From an uncultured Eubacterium sp. (GTDB lineage Bacteria; Bacillota_A; Clostridia; Lachnospirales; Lachnospiraceae): DNA of 53,871 nucleotides. The notes under the pieces are model-generated. The model had not been told where the DNA came from, did not search any database, and saw nothing but the letters and a program-made list of their open reading frames with translations. The translations under genes were made by a program, and so were the position numbers. Location: positions 1 to 53,871 of the forward strand of contig CAOKJJ010000006.1 in NCBI GenBank assembly GCA_948468465.1, read 5' to 3'. Below are positions 26,053-35,420 of the stretch, piece by piece (the first letter of the stretch is position 1; the number at the start of each line of letters is the position of its first letter).

Positions 26053-26664
26053 TTATCTTTCCTTACTGCCGGAATGCCGCAATGTTCCCTTTTCGACATT
26101 TTTGTCTATCCAATTTTGCTTCGCATATTCCCACAGCTTCGTTGAAGCATCCGCTGTATGCGCATTTCTGGCGAGTACTTGTGAAAGCTCTATTCCATGT
26201 TCTACCCATGATCTGCCATCCGTTGCATCATTTAACATCAATGGCTGAAGATTGTCCATGGCATGTGCAAATCTGGCTTCTGGTGTTTTAGCTTCTTCAA
26301 ATTCTTCCCATAATTCCAATAGTCTTTGTTTCTGATCTTCTGGCAGTATACCATAAATTCGTTCCGCGGCACGTTCTTCCCGCTCACGCTGCGTCTTTTT
26401 CCCCATCTCGTCATAAGCATACGTATCTCCCGCATCTATCTCAACGACATCATGCAATAGGATCATACGAACTGTTTTTAATACATCAATCTCTTCATTT
26501 GCATACTCACTCAGCAAAATTGTCATAACGGCCGCATGCCAGGCATGTTCCGCGTCATTTTCTTTTCGTGACGCATCTGCAAGATAAGTTTGACGGTTAA
26601 TCTCTTTTTCTTTGTCAATTTCACGAAGAAACTGAAATTGTTTATCTATTCGTTGATCATTCAT
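26053..26664 (-). CDS. HD-domain hydrolase (YfbR/HDDC2-like)
   Basis: I prefer the ATG at 26664 (MNDQRIDKQ), with GGAG seven bases upstream, over one four codons earlier. The 203-residue protein has the HD metal ligands in order: His in AEHAWHAAVM, His-Asp in LLHDVVEIDAGD, and a distal Asp in FAHAMDNLQPLML. This spacing matches the YfbR/HDDC2 group of 5'-deoxynucleotidases, which dephosphorylate dNMPs. Substrate assignment is by family only. The gene stands alone, 95 bases upstream of the sigma-like gene. Confidence 0.82.
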   Translation of the reverse strand: MNDQRIDKQFQFLREIDKEKEINRQTYLADASRKENDAEHAWHAAVMTILLSEYANEEIDVLKTVRMILLHDVVEIDAGDTYAYDEMGKKTQREREERAAERIYGILPEDQKQRLLELWEEFEEAKTPEARFAHAMDNLQPLMLNDATDGRSWVEHGIELSQVLARNAHTADASTKLWEYAKQNWIDKNVEKGTLRHSGSKER

Positions 26665-26777
26665 TTCTTTCTCCATTTCACGAACTTTTATTCTTGTTTT
26701 ATAACAAATACTTATATCAAAACGCTGTATTTCTTATTATGTTACATCTATGATTCCCAAACTGTCAACCATAAATA

Positions 26778-27692
26778 TCAAACTTTTCCTTCTTCATCTG
26801 GATTTACATGAACCATAATATGTTTCACATTTGGAAATTTTTTTTCAATCTGATTATGAACTTCTTCTGCAATTGCATGTGTTTCCCGAAGAGTTTTCTT
26901 TCCATCCGCAGCAATTTCCACATCTACATAAACACGATTGCCAAATTCTCTGGTAATCAAATCATCTACCCGTATTACACCCTGCTGTCCAAGTACCGTA
27001 CTCCGAATCTGTGCCACCATATTGTCATCGCAAGATTTATCTACCATCTTATCTACCGCATCTTTAAATATATCATAAGATGCTTTTACAATAAATATAC
27101 AAATTACAACTCCCGCTGCTGGATCCATAACCGGTACACCTATCCTTGCACCCAGAATCCCAATAAAAGAACCAACTGAAGACAATGCATCCGAACGATG
27201 ATGCCATGCATCTGCCATCAACGCTCCACAATTAACCTTTTTAGCATTTAATTTCGTGTACCAATACATCCATTCCTTCACTATAATCGAAACAACTGCG
27301 GCTAAAAGCGCCAACCTGCCTGGAACCGCCAGTTTCTCATATCTTCCTGCTGCAATTTTTTGAATACCATTGTATCCAATCCCTATGCCCGTTAAACAAA
27401 GAACAGCTGCAAGTAAAATCGCAGCAACGCATTCCATACGTTCGTGTCCATATGGATGTTCTTTATCAGCTTCCTTTCTTGAAATTTTGACTCCTATTAT
27501 AACAATCAGCGTACTGAATACATCTGATGCAGAATGTACCGCATCAGAAATCATAGCACCAGAGGAAGACGCAATTCCGGCAATCATTTTAAATATTGTC
27601 AAAAACATATTTACGAAAATACTGGTTCTGGAAACCTTCACAACAACCTGCTCTGTAAGATCTTTCGATTGCCCTATGCAAGACTCATTCAT
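26778..27692 (-). CDS. Cation diffusion facilitator family transporter
   Basis: The product (304 residues from the ATG at 27692, which has AGGGGA upstream; in-frame ATGs at 27710 and 27728 are possible) is a CDF efflux protein. It has six hydrophobic helices. Metal-binding His-x3-Asp pairs are in the second helix (DAVHSASD) and fifth helix (DAWHHRSD), and a soluble C-terminal domain of ~90 residues has the dimer-interface fold (VDVEIAADGKKTLRETHAIAEEV). The HxxxD set suggests Zn, Mn or Fe export against protons. It is monocistronic. Confidence 0.9.
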   Translation of the reverse strand: MNESCIGQSKDLTEQVVVKVSRTSIFVNMFLTIFKMIAGIASSSGAMISDAVHSASDVFSTLIVIIGVKISRKEADKEHPYGHERMECVAAILLAAVLCLTGIGIGYNGIQKIAAGRYEKLAVPGRLALLAAVVSIIVKEWMYWYTKLNAKKVNCGALMADAWHHRSDALSSVGSFIGILGARIGVPVMDPAAGVVICIFIVKASYDIFKDAVDKMVDKSCDDNMVAQIRSTVLGQQGVIRVDDLITREFGNRVYVDVEIAADGKKTLRETHAIAEEVHNQIEKKFPNVKHIMVHVNPDEEGKV

Positions 27693-27845
27693 ATAATTCC
27701 CCCTATTCATATATAAAACCTTTTCCATGGAACATAATGATTCAATAACTCCAAGTAAATTTTATATATTCCTGAAATCATTTTTAATTTATATCATATG
27801 CTTTTCAAGCTTGTCAAGATACTTAGGCAAATCAAACGCAAAATA

Positions 27846-29222
27846 TCACATGCTGGCCCTTGAGTATTTTACGGCTGCAGTTACACATTTATTTTTCCAT
27901 TTTCCTTGTAGTACCCGTATAACATTTGCCGCACCTGTTATCGCCCATGTGAAACCATTTGTATACCACACGCCCCAAAGTCCGACTGAAGGAAGCATCA
28001 TAAGCAGCCACGCAAACCCTACTCTCCCAATCACCTCTGTTACGCCATTCAGCATTGCAAAAGCAGCGTCACCGACTCCATTGAGCATGCCACGCATGAC
28101 ATAAATCATGCCAAGTCCAATATACATCAAGCTTGTAATCTGAAGTCCCTTCGCGCCGATTTTAATGACTTCAGGTTCGTTTACAAACAATGCTACGATA
28201 GGATCTCCCAGTAAAAACATCACTGCAACCATTATTAAGCTAAATATTACAACAATTTTGACACTTACCTTGCATCCCGCGGTAACCCGATCATAACGTC
28301 CTGCTCCTGCATTTTGACCGGCAAAAGTAGAAACGGCTGTTCCAAGAGAACCAAAAGGCTGCTGTACAAACTGTTCTACTCGGCTAGTCGCCGTATATGC
28401 CGCCATAACAACTGTTCCATAATTATTGACCACACTTTGCAGTGCAACGCATGAAAAAGCAATCAACGCATTTTGCGCTGCAATTGGCAGTCCCAGTCTT
28501 AAGCTATTGCTGAAAATTTCCAAATCCGCCTGAAAATGTCTTTTTTTCAATTGCAGATATGGATTCTTTTTTATTCCATACCAGATTGATCCCATCATTG
28601 CTATAAATTGTGCAATGACAGTCGCATAAGCTGCACCAGATACTCCCATTTTAAATACAAGTATAAATACCAGGTCAAGTATAATATTAATGCCGCTTGC
28701 AATGACCAGAAAAATTAAAGGTGTTTTAGAATCCCCCAACGCCCTTAATATAGATGAAATCATATTATAACCGGCAACTATCACAGTGGCTCCACATACA
28801 ATGCGCATATATATCAGTGCATCCGCAAAGTTTTCCTGCGGTGTATTCATGATGCGCAGGATAGGCTTCGCACAAATAATGCCGCACAAACTCATCAACA
28901 TTCCAGCGGCTATGGTAATATAAGCTGCATTCGCAATAATTTTTTTAACATACTCATCCTCCCCTGCTCCAAAATATTGAGATATTAATACACCAAGCCC
29001 TGCTCCCAGCCCCATGCATAAAGAAAAAAACATGAAATTTAAACTGCCTACAGAACCTACCGCTCCTAATGCATTAGAACTTACAAACTTTCCTACAATA
29101 ATAGAATCCGCCATATTATAAAATTGCTGAAAAATATTCCCAACTAACATTGGAAACGCAAAACGCAGCAATAAACCTGCCGCATTGCCCTTTGTCATAT
29201 CACATACGTAATTTTTATCCAT
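27846..29222 (-). CDS. MATE-family multidrug efflux transporter
   Basis: The 458-residue protein has twelve predicted membrane helices in two related halves. The N-terminal sequence of the DinF/NorM-like branch is clear (LLLRFAFPMLVGNIFQQFYNMADSIIVGKFV), and the second-half counterpart is AFSCVALQSVVNNYGTVVMAAYTATSRVEQF. Such proteins export cationic drugs or metabolites using sodium or proton gradients. GGAGG lies five bases upstream of the ATG. It stands between the CDF gene and dus on the same strand, separated from dus by 63 bases. Confidence 0.92.
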   Translation of the reverse strand: MDKNYVCDMTKGNAAGLLLRFAFPMLVGNIFQQFYNMADSIIVGKFVSSNALGAVGSVGSLNFMFFSLCMGLGAGLGVLISQYFGAGEDEYVKKIIANAAYITIAAGMLMSLCGIICAKPILRIMNTPQENFADALIYMRIVCGATVIVAGYNMISSILRALGDSKTPLIFLVIASGINIILDLVFILVFKMGVSGAAYATVIAQFIAMMGSIWYGIKKNPYLQLKKRHFQADLEIFSNSLRLGLPIAAQNALIAFSCVALQSVVNNYGTVVMAAYTATSRVEQFVQQPFGSLGTAVSTFAGQNAGAGRYDRVTAGCKVSVKIVVIFSLIMVAVMFLLGDPIVALFVNEPEVIKIGAKGLQITSLMYIGLGMIYVMRGMLNGVGDAAFAMLNGVTEVIGRVGFAWLLMMLPSVGLWGVWYTNGFTWAITGAANVIRVLQGKWKNKCVTAAVKYSRASM

Positions 29223-29285
29223 TTTTACCTCCAGACAAAATGTATATTTGCATTAAAGCGGAGCATTCATATCGTAAATAGGCAC

Positions 29286-30314
29286 CTATTCCCGTAACTG
29301 CTGTTCCATGCATAAATTTTTTATTATATGATCCAGTTGAGCCAGGCTTTTGGCCTTTTTCAATTTCTTCCAATATGGCTGATACGCTGTAAAATCCTGG
29401 ATCATATAAAACCATAATTCCTTCATCTTGAATAATACCGGATCTTCTCCAGACATCACCAGTTGATAATCTTCACAAATCATGCGATACATTTCATACC
29501 GCCGTCTTCTCTCAGCTTTTTCTTCTTCTCCAGTCTGAAAACGCTGTAAATTCACTATATTTTCATTTAAATGATTATCACAGTTATTTTCTCTTATCTT
29601 TATTTCTTCTGCCAGCATGGGATTTATTAAAAGCCCTCTCCCCATCATAACAGCAGGAAGCTCAGAAAACTGTCTGCATATTTTTTGATAGTCACCTACC
29701 TGAAAAAGATTTCCATTATAACAAAGCTCCCATTTTACATCTTCAGATATCAAATATGCCTGCGAAAAGGCATTTAAATTTGGCTCACCTTCATAAAAAT
29801 CCTTCTGTATACGCGGATGAACAATTAATTCTGACAGAGGCATCTGCGCAAAAATTTCAAGCAAATGATAAAATTCATCAGAACTTTCTTTGCCAATCCT
29901 GGTTTTAACTGATAATTTAAGATGGTATGTTTCAAATTCGCTGCATACCTGTGTCAAAAATTTTTCCAGCAGCTCAGGTTCTGATAAGAATCCAGAGCCG
30001 CGCTTTTTCGATACAACTGTTTTTGATGGACATCCCAGATTCAAATTTATTTCCTGATATCCGTATTCCTCATAAAGTACTCTGGAAATTCTTAAAAATT
30101 CCTCAGGGCGGTTTGTCATTATCTGTGGAATAAGTGTTATATCGCGATTATGTTTTAAGAGCACATCGTTACGTTCTTTCGTGCTCAAACATTTCTTTTC
30201 CTTGGGTACAATAAAAGGAGTATAATACCGATCTATGCCCGGATAAAACGTATGATGCGCTATTCTGTAAATATAACCAGTGATTCCTTCTAATGGTGCA
30301 AAGTATAATTTCAT
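29286..30314 (-). CDS. dus: tRNA-dihydrouridine synthase
   Basis: I start at the ATG at 30314 (MKLYFAPLEGITGYIYR), the true beginning of the family; the longer frame reads backwards into gltX and is not supported. The 342-residue flavoenzyme has the FMN-barrel start FAPLEGIT, the catalytic Cys in NLNLGCPSKTVV with the adjacent KKRGSGFL loop, KLSVKTRIG, and VMMGRGLL for phosphate binding. It reduces uridines in the tRNA D-loop. The ATG lies two bases after the gltX stop and has no visible Shine-Dalgarno, so translation probably relies on ribosomes finishing gltX. Confidence 0.9.
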   Translation of the reverse strand: MKLYFAPLEGITGYIYRIAHHTFYPGIDRYYTPFIVPKEKKCLSTKERNDVLLKHNRDITLIPQIMTNRPEEFLRISRVLYEEYGYQEINLNLGCPSKTVVSKKRGSGFLSEPELLEKFLTQVCSEFETYHLKLSVKTRIGKESSDEFYHLLEIFAQMPLSELIVHPRIQKDFYEGEPNLNAFSQAYLISEDVKWELCYNGNLFQVGDYQKICRQFSELPAVMMGRGLLINPMLAEEIKIRENNCDNHLNENIVNLQRFQTGEEEKAERRRRYEMYRMICEDYQLVMSGEDPVLFKMKELWFYMIQDFTAYQPYWKKLKKAKSLAQLDHIIKNLCMEQQLRE

Positions 30315-30316
30315 AA

Positions 30317-31972
30317 TTATAAAAGTTGTCCAAGAAAATGATCTAAACGTCTTTGAACATTTTGTTCGCCTATGATGTTCATGATTGTATATAGATCCGG
30401 TGAATTTTTTCGGCCAGTTACTGCAACTCGTACAATTGTACATAAATCGGATATGGAACCCTTAAAATCTTGTGGATGTTTCTTATATTCTTTTATATTA
30501 GAACAATATTGTATTTGCTCACCTAATTTTTTCATCTCTTCAAACCATTGGTCAGAATCCAAAAATAAATTCTTTTTGTAGGCTTCTATGATTTCTTTCA
30601 TTTGTTCTTTCGAATATTTTTCATCAACTTCATACGTGACTTTCATCTCAAATTTTTCTTGCGGTTGATATAAATAATCAAACATTTGCATTAAATCGCC
30701 CCATTTTGCTACATCTTTGCGAATCTTTTTTCCGGACATCTTCCACAAACTGATCGACTCTTGAAACTGCTCTTTATGCATACGTGCAAATTCGAACAAA
30801 TCCTTTTCATATTTTTCTGCCCATGCTAAAATTTTTTGCTCACAAATTTCAATCGAAAATCCGGCAATGATTTCTTTACTAACACTCATTAATTTATCCA
30901 TATCAAACAATGCCCCGCTGACTGGCATTTTGGATATAGACAACTCAAAATCTTCTCCTGTCCGATCAGGATTTGCAATATGCCATTCTTCATAGTTTGA
31001 ATTAGCAATCGTAAGCAAATACTCCTTTACGCTTTCAACCGGGAACCCCTGCTCTAAATAATACTCAACTGCAGCTTCCGGGTCTTTTCTCTTACTTAAT
31101 TTTCTTTTTGCTTTACCCTCCATTTTCATAATCGGAGAGATATGAAGAAAATCCGGAGCACGAAATCCACACAAATCGAACATCTGTTTATGAATTGGAT
31201 AAGAAGCCATCCATTCATCTCCACGTACAACCAGATTTGTCCGCATAAAATGATCATCAACAACATGCGCAAAATGGTAAGTTGGTATCCCATCTGATTT
31301 TAATAAAACCAAGTCCATATGATTTTCAGGCATTTCCACATTTCCGCGAATTGGATCAGAATATGTTATATGCGTATTTGCGTCTCCAGGCGATTTCAAT
31401 CGTATTACAAATGGCTGGTTATTCTTAATTTTTTCTTCAATTTGCTCATACGTTAAATTTCTGCAAGCAGCATACGTACCATAATATCCAATATCATCTT
31501 TATTTTTTTCCTGCTTTTGACGGACAGCATCTAATTCTTCTGGTGAACAAAAACATGGATAGGCATGTCCAGCACGCATAAGTTCTTTCGCACAAATTTG
31601 ATAGATGTTTTTTCTTTCACTTTGTTTATAAGGCCCATACTTTTTTTCTCCATTTAAAAACGGACCTTCATCAAAAAAAATACCATAATTTCCCAATGAT
31701 TGAATAATCTCTTCTATTCCGCCCTCCAGTTCACGCTTTTTATCTGTGTCTTCAATCCGAAGATAAAATATACCTCCAGTCTGTCTGGCAAGCTTACTGG
31801 AAATCAGTGCCGCATACAAACCACCAATATGCATGTACCCAGTAGGGCTAGGTGCAAATCGAGTCACCAACGCTCCTTTCGTAAGATCTCTTTCAGGAAA
31901 ACGCTCCTCCAGATCTCTAACCGTGTTTTTAATTTCTGGAAAAATTAACTCAGCTAATTTATTATAATCCAT
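30317..31972 (-). CDS. gltX: Glutamyl-tRNA synthetase
   Basis: I choose the ATG at 31972 (MDYNKLAELIFPEI), with CAGGAG nine bases upstream; an ATG nine codons earlier lacks a site. The 551-residue class I enzyme has RFAPSPTGYMHIGG (the HIGH motif, residues ~48-51), YLRIEDTD, and KRKLSKRKDPE as KMSKS. It has an extended N-terminal segment of ~30 residues before the Rossmann fold and a C-terminal helical anticodon-binding region. The protein is longer than the ~485-residue Bacillus enzyme, and resembles the longer form seen in some Clostridia. It is cotranscribed with dus from a TTGCAA/TATAAT promoter. Confidence 0.93.
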   Translation of the reverse strand: MDYNKLAELIFPEIKNTVRDLEERFPERDLTKGALVTRFAPSPTGYMHIGGLYAALISSKLARQTGGIFYLRIEDTDKKRELEGGIEEIIQSLGNYGIFFDEGPFLNGEKKYGPYKQSERKNIYQICAKELMRAGHAYPCFCSPEELDAVRQKQEKNKDDIGYYGTYAACRNLTYEQIEEKIKNNQPFVIRLKSPGDANTHITYSDPIRGNVEMPENHMDLVLLKSDGIPTYHFAHVVDDHFMRTNLVVRGDEWMASYPIHKQMFDLCGFRAPDFLHISPIMKMEGKAKRKLSKRKDPEAAVEYYLEQGFPVESVKEYLLTIANSNYEEWHIANPDRTGEDFELSISKMPVSGALFDMDKLMSVSKEIIAGFSIEICEQKILAWAEKYEKDLFEFARMHKEQFQESISLWKMSGKKIRKDVAKWGDLMQMFDYLYQPQEKFEMKVTYEVDEKYSKEQMKEIIEAYKKNLFLDSDQWFEEMKKLGEQIQYCSNIKEYKKHPQDFKGSISDLCTIVRVAVTGRKNSPDLYTIMNIIGEQNVQRRLDHFLGQLL

Positions 31973-32013
31973 TTTTATCATCTCCTGCTTATCTTTCATT
32001 TTACTGTTACCAC

Positions 32014-32041
32014 ATTATACTATTTTTTTCAAGAATTGCAA
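32014..32041 (-). promoter_or_regulatory. Sigma-A promoter of gltX-dus
   Basis: On the minus strand, TTGCAA (32036-32041), a 16-base spacer and a perfect TATAAT (32014-32019) lie about 40 bases upstream of the gltX ATG. Confidence 0.7.
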
Positions 32042-32379
32042 TTCTTTATTTTCATTTATTCAAAAAAATATTACAGCAATTTAAACAGGCCTTTGCGATA
32101 CCAAACCACAAAGACCATCTAAATTGTTATAATTTATTGCAGTGTATATAGAACTATTATTTACGTTGTTTTGATAAACAGCAGCATTTCATTCGGGGAG
32201 TGCCGCACGAGTATTACCCCATGCGGCTTGAGTTATGAAAAATTATATCAGCTTGTCAGCTAATACATTTTTATCATACTGTTTTGTTGTGATAACTTTG
32301 TGAACACAATCTTAAAAAAAGCTAAAAATTATAAACAATATATATGCAACTGGCATCATATCGTTATCTTAATATAAAA
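32042..32379. other. Intergenic gap with a possible pseudoknot
   Basis: The gap between gltX and the aminopeptidase gene carries no reading frame. At 32196-32227, GGGG (32196-32199) can pair with CCCC (32217-32220), and GCCGCA (32202-32207) with TGCGGC (32222-32227). The pairs interleave, so an H-type pseudoknot is possible on either strand. It stands out by its GC content. I do not recognise it as a known riboswitch, and it lies upstream of the gltX promoter, so it is not in the gltX leader. Confidence 0.4.
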
Positions 32380-34266
32380 TTATAATGCGGCCGTAACATT
32401 TTTTAACCACTCATATTCTTGAAAATTTAAATATTGCTTCATTTCATCACGAATTTTAGCATGATATTGATTCAGCCATTCCCGTTCCCAATCGTCCAAT
32501 TCTTCTACGAGTATTGCATCTCTTTCAAATGGAACAAGCGTCAATGTGTCGAATTCCAGAAAACGTCCAAATTCATTTTTCTCTGATTCCTTACATACAA
32601 TCAAATTTTCCAATCGTATCCCATATTTTCCAGGCAAATATATTCCCGGTTCATCAGAGGTTATCATTCCTGGTTCCAATCTAATACACTCATCTCGATT
32701 TTCACTTGTTTTATTCCGAAAACTATTTGGCGGTTCATGAACACTTAAAAGATATCCTACCCCATGTCCTGTACCATGATTATAATCAAGTCCCTCTTTC
32801 CACAAGGGTTTTCTTGCTAAACAGTCAAGACTAACTCCTGGACTTCCATATTTGAATTTCACCGCCGCCAAATTTATGTTTCCTTTTAAGACAAGTGTAT
32901 AATGATGTTTTTGTTCTTCTGTCAGCGGCCCAAGCGCAATCGTACGTGTAATATCCGTAGTCCCTTCTAAATAATGTCCTCCTGAATCAATCAATAAAAA
33001 GCCCCGCGCTTCTAAGGAACAATCCGTATCAGGTGTTGCATGATAATGAACAACGGCACTATGTTCATCATATCCTGCAATAGTATGAAAACTTGGCCCA
33101 AGGTAATGTTCCTGTTCACATCGAAACTCTTCCATCTTCTTTATTACCGTAAGTTCTGTTGTTTTATGAAAAGATTTAGTACATGTATCCTGATCTTTTC
33201 TATCATTGTTCAAATGTTGATCTTGTTTCTTTATTCTTTCATTTACATGATTTTTCAGCCAGTAAATAAATTTTATGCATGCTACGGCATCTTTCTTATG
33301 AGCAATATACATATTTTTAATTTCTACCGGGTTTTTAATTGCTTTTGCTAATAAAGTAATATTTTTTCCTTCTAAAATGTTGCCTCCATTAGCAAATTTT
33401 CTTTTTTGAATTTTTTCAAATATATGCATATTCGTACGTTCTGGATCCAAAAATAAATTGCGGCTTTCTGTCTCATCTGAGAGATAATGATCTATTTCAT
33501 TATAGCTTCGTATTATAATTCCATCCTTTAAAAGCTTTTCTTTCAATTCTCTGCTTACCGCTTTTGACTGTACAAACCATATTGTTTCTTTTTCATTAAC
33601 GATCAAAAAGCTGATTGCTACCGGCGTACACGCAATGTCATTTCCCCGTATATTTAATGTCCATGCTATATCTTCCAAAGAAGATATTAATGTACAATCC
33701 GCTCCTTCTTTTTTTAATTTTTCACGAAGCATGTTCAGCTTTTCTATTCTTGAAACACCTGCATAACAAAGCGGCAATTCCCAAATCGGCTTGCAGGACA
33801 TCTCAGGTCTTTCGGACCATATATCTCCGACTAAATCTCCATCCAACCAAATTTTAATCTGTTTCTTTTCTAACCTCTTTTTTAATTTGCAGTATTCTTT
33901 TACACTAATAGTTTTTCCATTCACCCCGACAGAAGAATTATGTGGAAGTTTTTGAAGTAAATATTCCTCAATTTCAGGAATGTTTTCTTCTCCTTGCTTG
34001 TACAAGGATATTCCACTTCCTTTCAACTCTTCTTCTGCCTGCAAAAAATATCTTCCATCTGTCCATAAGCCTGCTTCATCTTGCAAAATTACAGCGGTCC
34101 CTGCCGAGCCTGTAAATCCTGATATATATTCTCTGCATTTAAAATATTTTCCCACATATTCGGATTTGTGATAATCATTGCTTAATACAATCCATGCGTC
34201 TATTTTTTCTTCTTGCATACGCTGACGCACTCTCTGTAATCTTATCGGTACTTTTGTTTTTTCCAC
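32380..34266 (-). CDS. pepP: Aminopeptidase P family protein (Xaa-Pro aminopeptidase)
   Basis: The 628-residue protein has the three-domain plan of the long (eukaryote-like) aminopeptidase P: two creatinase-like N-terminal domains and a C-terminal pita-bread metallopeptidase domain. Metal ligands are visible as Asp in LLIDSGGHYLEGTTDITRT (two Asp), His in HGTGHGVG, Glu in TSDEPGIY and Glu in RLENL. It removes an N-terminal residue ahead of proline, and feeds peptide use in the cytoplasm. A GTG start is used, with AAGGAG ten bases upstream. Just upstream lies the integrated plasmid module. Confidence 0.9.
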   Translation of the reverse strand: MEKTKVPIRLQRVRQRMQEEKIDAWIVLSNDYHKSEYVGKYFKCREYISGFTGSAGTAVILQDEAGLWTDGRYFLQAEEELKGSGISLYKQGEENIPEIEEYLLQKLPHNSSVGVNGKTISVKEYCKLKKRLEKKQIKIWLDGDLVGDIWSERPEMSCKPIWELPLCYAGVSRIEKLNMLREKLKKEGADCTLISSLEDIAWTLNIRGNDIACTPVAISFLIVNEKETIWFVQSKAVSRELKEKLLKDGIIIRSYNEIDHYLSDETESRNLFLDPERTNMHIFEKIQKRKFANGGNILEGKNITLLAKAIKNPVEIKNMYIAHKKDAVACIKFIYWLKNHVNERIKKQDQHLNNDRKDQDTCTKSFHKTTELTVIKKMEEFRCEQEHYLGPSFHTIAGYDEHSAVVHYHATPDTDCSLEARGFLLIDSGGHYLEGTTDITRTIALGPLTEEQKHHYTLVLKGNINLAAVKFKYGSPGVSLDCLARKPLWKEGLDYNHGTGHGVGYLLSVHEPPNSFRNKTSENRDECIRLEPGMITSDEPGIYLPGKYGIRLENLIVCKESEKNEFGRFLEFDTLTLVPFERDAILVEELDDWEREWLNQYHAKIRDEMKQYLNFQEYEWLKNVTAAL

Positions 34267-34585
34267 TTTTAATTGTCTCCTTCATTTTAATTGTTTTGTT
34301 TAAAATTAATTAGTACTATTATACATGAAATGCTTCACATTTAAAATATTTATCTTAAAATTCTTGTAGAACTTTTTTATATCATGTATTTTGAATGCAG
34401 ATTATATGTTCTTATTTTATTTCAAGAACACGACTTTACAACTTTTAAAATGATATTCTTGTTGCCGAACCAGCTGCTTCAAGGAGCTTTCTTTATGTGC
34501 AATTTTAAATAACTTTAGTAAAAATCTTGATTTGCTCATTTATAATATTCAATAATATTTTGCAAATATTTCTATAAATATGCAA
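34267..34585. other. Junction between chromosome-like and plasmid-like sequence
   Basis: No gene is visible. The stretch contains the aminopeptidase leader on the minus strand (a TATAAT-like box near 34318) and, next to parA, the imperfect inverted repeat TTGCAAATATT / AATATGCAA (34560-34585), a candidate ParA/ParB operator. The left boundary of the plasmid module must lie somewhere here. I saw no clear target-site duplication. Confidence 0.4.
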
Positions 34586-34627
34586 TTGCATTTTCTATAA
34601 AGCCTTGTTATAATCATACTATTATAA
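34586..34627 (+). promoter_or_regulatory. parAB promoter with overlapping inverted repeat
   Basis: TTGCAT (34586-34591), a 17-base spacer and a perfect TATAAT (34609-34614) form a strong sigma-A promoter. TTATAAT-N6-ATTATAA (34608-34627) is an inverted repeat over the -10 and start site, a likely operator for autoregulation by ParA or ParB. Confidence 0.75.
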
Positions 34628-34646
34628 ATAAGAAAAGAGGGATAAA

Positions 34647-35420
34647 ATGGGTAAAATTATTGCTTTATGTACCCAAAAAGGAGGTACGGCAAAAACAAGT
34701 TCTGCAATTGAAATAGCAACATGCTTATCAAAAGAAAATTATAAGGTGATTTTAATCGACTTAGATCAACAATGCGACGCTTCTCGATGTTCCAAAGCTA
34801 AAATTGAAAATACAATAAATGATGTTTTTCAAAGCAACTGTAAACTCATAGATGCTATTCAAAAAAATGAATGGTATGATATTATACCAGCAACACCAAA
34901 CTTGTCAAGAGCAGATGCAACTTATTTACAACGTGACGATGTTTATTTGCTAAGTGATGTATGTGAAATTTTATTAAACAAATATGACTTTATTATTATA
35001 GATAATCCGCCAGCACGTAACGTTTTATTAAATATGACATATATTGCAGCTGATTATATTATATGCCCTACTCTGTCAGATGTAAATTCAATTCTAGGTA
35101 TTATAGCTGTCGATCAAGATTTAACAAGTTTACGAAATTCACGAAACAAAGAATCTCATGCATACATTATCGGCATTATATTAGCGTGTTATGAATCAAC
35201 AATTTCATATAAAAAAGCAGAAGAATATGTTAAAGATATTGCTCAAAATTTGCCTGGTGATGTATTTATTGCAAAAGTTAGAAAAACAACAAAAATGAAT
35301 GAAGTAAAAACTCTTTCTATTCCTCTGCAGATATATGAAAGACATAATAATGCATCTATTGATTATAGAAAGATAACAGAAAAAATAATAGATAAATGTA
35401 AGGAGGATATAAATGTCTAA
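34647..35420 (+). CDS. parA: ParA-family partition ATPase
   Basis: The 257-residue ATPase has the deviant Walker A motif of ParA/MinD proteins near the N-terminus, here QKGGTAKTS (the usual KGGxGKT with Ala at the second variable glycine). Walker A' DLDQQ and Walker B IIIDNPP follow. It lacks the N-terminal helix-turn-helix of type Ia ParA, so it is closer to Soj/type Ib. It moves plasmid copies apart with ParB. It starts 26 bases past the predicted transcription start with AGAGGG, and its end overlaps parB by eight bases. Confidence 0.93.
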   Translation: MGKIIALCTQKGGTAKTSSAIEIATCLSKENYKVILIDLDQQCDASRCSKAKIENTINDVFQSNCKLIDAIQKNEWYDIIPATPNLSRADATYLQRDDVYLLSDVCEILLNKYDFIIIDNPPARNVLLNMTYIAADYIICPTLSDVNSILGIIAVDQDLTSLRNSRNKESHAYIIGIILACYESTISYKKAEEYVKDIAQNLPGDVFIAKVRKTTKMNEVKTLSIPLQIYERHNNASIDYRKITEKIIDKCKEDINV

